From VBAS01 sp035318985 (GTDB taxonomy: Bacteria > Bacteroidota > Bacteroidia > Chitinophagales > Chitinophagaceae): a stretch of DNA of 46,991 bases. The first letter of the stretch is position 1. Each line of letters opens with the position of its first letter. Location: the NCBI GenBank assembly GCA_035318985.1, contig DATHDP010000005.1, forward strand, positions 1 through 46,991, read 5' to 3'. The position numbers and the translations under genes are program-made. Under the pieces are notes generated by a model. The model was given only the letters and a program-made list of their open reading frames with translations. It had not been told where the DNA came from and ran no database searches. Below are positions 43,364 to 46,991 of this stretch, piece by piece.

Positions 43364-43397
43364 TTGCGAGGAGCATAGCGACGAAGCAATCTCCTCA
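43364..43397. repeat. Dispersed repeat with GAGGAG / CTCCTC arms
   Basis: TTGCGAGGAGCATAGCGACG then AAGCAATCTCCTCA; GAGGAG (43368-43373) pairs with CTCCTC (43391-43396). This sequence resembles a repeat that I recall from many bacterial genomes, especially Bacteroidota. It lies 6 bases upstream of the preferred alpha-E start. Confidence 0.65.
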
Positions 43398-43448
43398 ATT
43401 TATTTTTTAATTTATGTTACCAGCTTCAGTAATACTTATCATCACCTC

Positions 43449-43616
43449 TTGCGTCGCACTCTTGTACTTCCAGTATTTCTATTCATCTTTTATCCACCCC
43501 AATTTGAAATTTTCTTTCGATTGAACTGCTTCCCCCGCCAGGGGGGATAGTGAGCTTTTCTTTTGTTGATCTTCTCTTGCTCAATAGACTTGGTATAGTT
43601 GAAGAGTGCGACGCAA
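43449..43616. repeat. 15-bp terminal inverted repeats, 138 bp apart
   Basis: TTGCGTCGCACTCTT (43449-43463) and its exact reverse complement (43602-43616) bracket 138 bases that have no gene. The bracketed part contains a TCCCCC-GCCA-GGGGGGA hairpin (43531-43547). No matching target duplication was seen at the ends, so an MITE-like origin is only a possibility. Confidence 0.7.
43531..43547. repeat. GC-rich hairpin TCCCCC-GCCA-GGGGGGA
   Basis: Short palindrome inside the 15-bp inverted-repeat bracket, similar in style to the 39-bp repeat but not identical. The flanking sequence is AT-rich. Confidence 0.6.
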
Positions 43617-43619
43617 CAA

Positions 43620-43644
43620 AAGCTATATAGTAGTTATATAGCTT
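43620..43644. repeat. Hairpin AAGCTATATA-GTAGT-TATATAGCTT
   Basis: Perfect 10-bp arms with a 5-base loop, beginning 4 bases after the right-hand 15-bp repeat. No T tract on either side. Confidence 0.65.
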
Positions 43645-43692
43645 AGTACATAATAAAAAGATTCATTTAAAGAACTGTTCAATTCAACATTA

Positions 43693-43730
43693 CTGATCAA
43701 TCTAAGTCTCCCCTTTAGGGGGACAGGGGG
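43693..43730 (-). repeat. 39-bp palindromic repeat, copy 2 (inverted)
   Basis: On the minus strand this matches 32853-32891 almost base for base, with one gap and two changes near the end of the G run. It lies directly after the stop codon of the ATP-grasp gene (43731), in the same position and orientation relative to its gene as copy 1. Confidence 0.8.
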
Positions 43731-45179
43731 TCACTTTCCCAACACCCATGTATCCTTACTGCCACCACCTTGTGATGAGTTAACCACCAATGATCCTTCA
43801 CGTAGTGCAACTCTTGTCAACCCACCCGGCACAATATCAATTCCATCCGGACCATACAATGCATAAGGTCTTAGATCAACTCTGCGTGGTTGTAAAACTC
43901 CATTTATATAACAGGGCGATGACGATAAATTAATAATTGGTTGCGCAATAAAATTTCTCGGGTCATCTTCGATCGCAATTTTAAATTCATTCATCTGTTC
44001 AGGTGTTGCACTGTTTCCGATCAGCATTCCATATCCGCCCGACTGATTTGTTCTTTTGATCACCATGTTTTCCATATCAGCAAAAACCATCTTTCTATTT
44101 TCTTCAAGCGCCAATGGGTAAGTTGGAATATTTTTCAGAATAGGTTCTTCATTTAAATAATAGCGGATCATATCAGGCACATAAGCATAGATGGCTTTAT
44201 CATCTGCAACGCCGTTTCCCATTGCATTTACAATACTTACATTTCCTTTTCTGTATGCCCAATAAAGTCCGGGCACACCCAGCATACTGTCAGGACGAAA
44301 TACTAAAGGATCAAGATATTCATCATCGACTCTCCTGTAAATAACATCCACTCTTTTCAAGCCTTTCGTTGTTTTCATAAACACACGGTTATTATCTACA
44401 ACCAGGTCACGGCCTTCTACCAGCTCAATACCCATCAATCTTGCAAGAGTTGTATGCTCAAAATATGCAGAATTATAAATGCCAGGAGTAAGCAACACAA
44501 CTGTTGGTTCACTTGTTTGCCTGTTGGCAAGTGCCATCAGGTTTTTCAAAAGTAAATTAGGGTATTCTTTTACCGGCAATACATTATTACGAGGTAATTG
44601 ATCGGGAAAAATTCTAAAAGTAATTGTTCGGTTCTCCAGCATGTATGAAACTCCAGATGGCGTTCGAAGATTATCTTCTAATACATAAAACTTTCCATCA
44701 TTATCTCTTATCAGGTCAACACCTGAAACATGCGTATAAATATCATGCGGCACTTCTACGTTCACCATCTCACGTAAAAAATTGGGACAGGTATAGATCA
44801 TTTTTGCAGGCACTATTCCATCTTTTACAATAAACTGCTGGTGATAAATATCTTTCAGAAAAATATTCAGCACTTTTAGTCGTTGTTTGATGCCTTCTTC
44901 GATCGTCTTCCATTCATCAGCCCGAATGATACGTGGAATAATATCGAATGGAAATATTTTTTCTATGCCTTCTCCACTATTATAAACAGTAAAGGTGATG
45001 CCCTGGCTCATGAAGAGTTTTTTTGCCAGCTCATCCCTGCGATTCAATTCATCTGCAGAAAGATCTTCAATATTGCCTACAAAATTTTTGTAAGCATCCC
45101 GCAAACCTTCGGATGCAAACATCTCATCCCAAACATTGGGCTGTACATGATATGAGTGTAAAAAAGAAGAATCCTTCAT
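43731..45179 (-). CDS. Circularly permuted ATP-grasp protein
   Basis: 482 aa, the usual length of the circularly permuted type 2 ATP-grasp family (DUF404/DUF407). Conserved parts are PFDIIPRIIRADEWKTIEEG, VLEDNLRTPSGVSYMLENR, KGNVSIVNAMGNGVADDKAI, NMVIKRTNQSGGYGMLIG and VDLRPYALYGPDGIDIVPGG. These proteins are predicted amide- or peptide-bond-forming ligases. It is the first gene of the ATP-grasp / alpha-E / transglutaminase trio, although a 372-base repeat-filled gap follows. The ATG at 45179 gives the family start. The substrate is unknown. Confidence 0.92.
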   Translation of the reverse strand: MKDSSFLHSYHVQPNVWDEMFASEGLRDAYKNFVGNIEDLSADELNRRDELAKKLFMSQGITFTVYNSGEGIEKIFPFDIIPRIIRADEWKTIEEGIKQRLKVLNIFLKDIYHQQFIVKDGIVPAKMIYTCPNFLREMVNVEVPHDIYTHVSGVDLIRDNDGKFYVLEDNLRTPSGVSYMLENRTITFRIFPDQLPRNNVLPVKEYPNLLLKNLMALANRQTSEPTVVLLTPGIYNSAYFEHTTLARLMGIELVEGRDLVVDNNRVFMKTTKGLKRVDVIYRRVDDEYLDPLVFRPDSMLGVPGLYWAYRKGNVSIVNAMGNGVADDKAIYAYVPDMIRYYLNEEPILKNIPTYPLALEENRKMVFADMENMVIKRTNQSGGYGMLIGNSATPEQMNEFKIAIEDDPRNFIAQPIINLSSSPCYINGVLQPRRVDLRPYALYGPDGIDIVPGGLTRVALREGSLVVNSSQGGGSKDTWVLGK

Positions 45180-45240
45180 TCAAAATGAATTTACAAAAGA
45201 ATTGATAAAAAAATCAGTGAAGCATTCGTTGAAGGGAAAA

Positions 45241-45648
45241 TCAGAAAGGGCGGTGTTCTTTTACCCAGCTACTAATATATGATGCAATTTCTGAAGTAGG
45301 CGTGCCGGGAGCAAATAATTTTCCAACGCCGTCACCATTCAATTGTTTCATGTCATCATCAGGTATGATACCACCACCGGTCAACAATACATCATCCATC
45401 TCTTTTTCTTTCATAAGCTTCATCACTTTTGGAAACACGGTCATATGTGCGCCGGACAAAATGCTGATACCGATCGCATCAACATCTTCCTGCAAAGCAG
45501 CGTTCACTACCATTTCCGGTGTTTGGCGGAGACCGGTATAAATGACTTCCATACCTGCATCACGTAAAGCAGTTGCGATCACTTTCGCACCGCGGTCATG
45601 ACCATCAAGTCCGACTTTAGCAACCAATATTCTGATGGGTCGTTTCAT
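45241..45648 (-). CDS. Stand-alone B12-binding domain, methylmalonyl-CoA mutase small-subunit type
   Basis: 135 aa. It contains the full cobalamin-binding signature: DGHDRG with His17 as the lower cobalt ligand, SILSGAH with Ser62, and GGGIIPDD at 91-98. The sequence is of the methylmalonyl-CoA mutase C-terminal type, here as a separate protein, so the catalytic barrel is presumably encoded elsewhere. Together with the epimerase at 5723 it points to a methylmalonyl-CoA pathway. A TAnnTTTG box (45664) lies 15 bases upstream of its ATG, so it probably has its own promoter. Confidence 0.9.
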   Translation of the reverse strand: MKRPIRILVAKVGLDGHDRGAKVIATALRDAGMEVIYTGLRQTPEMVVNAALQEDVDAIGISILSGAHMTVFPKVMKLMKEKEMDDVLLTGGGIIPDDDMKQLNGDGVGKLFAPGTPTSEIASYISSWVKEHRPF

Positions 45649-45663
45649 AAAATGATTTCATTT

Positions 45664-45671
45664 CAAAAATA
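45664..45671 (-). promoter_or_regulatory. Candidate -7 box of the B12-binding gene (TATTTTTG)
   Basis: On the minus strand it reads TATTTTTG (TAnnTTTG), 15 bases before the ATG and 9 bases after the end of the neighbouring gene. No -33 partner was found. Confidence 0.42.
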
Positions 45672-45680
45672 AGCATTAAG

Positions 45681-46991
45681 TTAACGCATAAACTTACGCT
45701 TTAATTCAGCCACACCTTTTGTAATGATCCTGTTTAAAGAATCGTTACCATTCTCATATAAAAAAATCCTCATTCCATTCTCCCTGAAAAGTGGCATATT
45801 AATAGAATCTTTGATAGTCATTTTTTCAAATTGTTGAAAAACGACATCGTCTTTAGCCGGGACCTGGTGACCAATAAGAATTAAGTTTTTTATATCATAC
45901 TTATCGGGCATCCAAAAAAGAAACGATGCATTATCACTGTATACTTCAGGCAAATCAGCTTCTTTTCGATAATAATTTAATGCCCCAGCCGAAAAATAGC
46001 CACGACAATAAACCAACGTTTTCATTTTTTGCTCCGGCGGTAAGCTATTATAAACAGCTCCGGCTTTCAATGCCATTTCTTTCCATCCCATCATATCAGC
46101 AAAATCTTGAGGCAGTGGATGCATCTCCTGATCTTCCCATTTAAAACTTCCTTTTTTACTTAAACCGGTTTTTTCATAATAATTAGCCAGTACTTCAGGT
46201 TTTGCCAATGGCATGATCAATGGCATCGCAAATACTCCTAATGCCAGTGGCAGAATGACCATTGCAAACCTTGTCCATCGTAATCGGATTTCAGTAGCTT
46301 TTTCCAATTGATAAGCACCAAAGGCAAATAAAACGGGATAGGCACCCAAGGCATAATAGTCTTTACCTCTTAAAACGATCAGTAGTGTAATTACAAATAA
46401 GTAAGTCCATGCGATAAAACGAAACTGTTTTCCTTGTTCTTTAAAGATCACAAATATCAATCCCGCGATCCAGATAAAAACACAAGGCAGGTTCATCATA
46501 ATCTGACTGATAATAAAACCTAAGGCACTATTATACTTTAACTGTTCTTCCTGTAGTTCGTTCATATGGTTGACAACAGGAAAACGATGATCGTACTGCC
46601 ACCAAATATTTGGAAGAAATATCAGCAAGCCGATCAAACAAGCAAAGTAAAAGTGCTTATTGAGAAATATTTTTCGTTGACGTGTAAATAAAATACCTGC
46701 AAGAATACTCAGCGTGTAAAATGCAACTGAATATTTACTCATCATAGCGAATCCCGCAGAAATGCCAAACACATAAAGCCATTTGTTTTGCTGAGTTTGA
46801 ATAAAGCGAATAACGGAGAATACCATCAATGTCCAGAAAAATACATCAAGAAAGTTTGGCATGAATAAAAAGAACAAACGCATATAGCCATCAATCATAA
46901 AAGGGAGCCATCCCAGGAACAATGCAAACACTCTTCCACCTAAAGAAAGAATGATCCTGCCGACTAATAAGAACGTTAAAGCACCAAATAA
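45681..46991 (-). CDS. GT39-family (PMT/ArnT-like) membrane glycosyltransferase, 5' partial
   Basis: At least 437 residues; the frame stays open to the right edge, so the true start lies outside the window and a GTG at 46931 is internal. Many membrane segments are seen, with features of the ArnT/PMT_2 type: PFMIDGYMRLFFLFMPNFLD, LFTRQRKIFLNKHFYF, NIWWQYDHRFPVVNHM and RGKDYYALGAYPVLFAFGAYQLE. A soluble C-terminal domain of about 140 residues ends near the stop. Such enzymes transfer sugars from polyprenyl-phosphate donors to lipids or proteins. The N-terminal catalytic acidic pair is outside the visible part, so the reaction is inferred from the family. Confidence 0.82.
   Translation of the reverse strand, partial: LFGALTFLLVGRIILSLGGRVFALFLGWLPFMIDGYMRLFFLFMPNFLDVFFWTLMVFSVIRFIQTQQNKWLYVFGISAGFAMMSKYSVAFYTLSILAGILFTRQRKIFLNKHFYFACLIGLLIFLPNIWWQYDHRFPVVNHMNELQEEQLKYNSALGFIISQIMMNLPCVFIWIAGLIFVIFKEQGKQFRFIAWTYLFVITLLIVLRGKDYYALGAYPVLFAFGAYQLEKATEIRLRWTRFAMVILPLALGVFAMPLIMPLAKPEVLANYYEKTGLSKKGSFKWEDQEMHPLPQDFADMMGWKEMALKAGAVYNSLPPEQKMKTLVYCRGYFSAGALNYYRKEADLPEVYSDNASFLFWMPDKYDIKNLILIGHQVPAKDDVVFQQFEKMTIKDSINMPLFRENGMRIFLYENGNDSLNRIITKGVAELKRKFMR

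Noticed and set aside
43359..43376. Six-residue extension of the alpha-E protein from ATG 43376
   Set aside because: This ATG lies within a dispersed repeat, and the family normally begins at the Met at 43358.
1..46991. CRISPR arrays, tRNA or rRNA genes, insertion sequences and prophage genes
   Set aside because: I found no regularly spaced direct repeats, no tRNA-like cloverleaf with a recognisable anticodon arm, and no transposase, integrase or phage protein motifs.

Overview
The window reads as a chromosomal segment of a Bacteroidota bacterium, most likely from the Chitinophagaceae or a close relative. Lineage markers are gldF and gldG (gliding-motility ABC components), a fused murF-alr gene, LspA with the long internal insertion seen in this phylum, and repeated -7 boxes of the form TAnnTTTG, the Bacteroidota promoter signature. 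The DNA is AT-rich, Shine-Dalgarno sequences are weak, and several genes start with TTG or GTG. I see no tRNA, rRNA, CRISPR, transposase or phage gene. One gene is cut at each edge.

Region 1 (1-19000) is mostly housekeeping: a DksA-like protein; a PhoD-like phosphatase with a YcxB-like membrane protein; a GNAT acetyltransferase; acpP-fabF-rnc; methylmalonyl-CoA epimerase; iscS-iscU-iscA; gldF-gldG; a TerC-family transporter; murF-alr; lspA; a lipoprotein with two tandem Ig-like repeats; and fumC.

Region 2 (19119-39823) is the main accessory feature: about 20.7 kb of same-strand, mostly tightly packed genes for fucose-containing glycans. It has three GH29 alpha-L-fucosidases, a divergent GH95-like protein, a FucP symporter, and genes for an oxidative (non-phosphorylated) L-fucose route: mutarotase, L-fucose dehydrogenase, fuconolactonase, a second SDR dehydrogenase and an FAH-family hydrolase. 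These fit the conversion of L-fucose to pyruvate plus lactate, but no L-fuconate dehydratase is present. The same run continues into DUF1549/DUF1553, DUF1501, xylose-isomerase-like and planctomycete-type cytochrome proteins. There is no SusC/SusD pair, classical sulfatase or regulator gene in the run.

Region 3 (39825-46991) holds an enoyl-CoA hydratase, a TRIC-type channel, the conserved trio of circularly permuted ATP-grasp, alpha-E and transglutaminase proteins, a stand-alone B12-binding domain of methylmalonyl-CoA mutase type, and a truncated GT39-family membrane protein.

Two intergenic gaps (32852-33107 and 43359-43730) interrupt otherwise linked genes and are packed with palindromic repeats. 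They share a 38-39 bp element in inverted orientation, each copy lying directly after a stop codon. The first gap also holds a three-hairpin element whose loops are all 3 nt.
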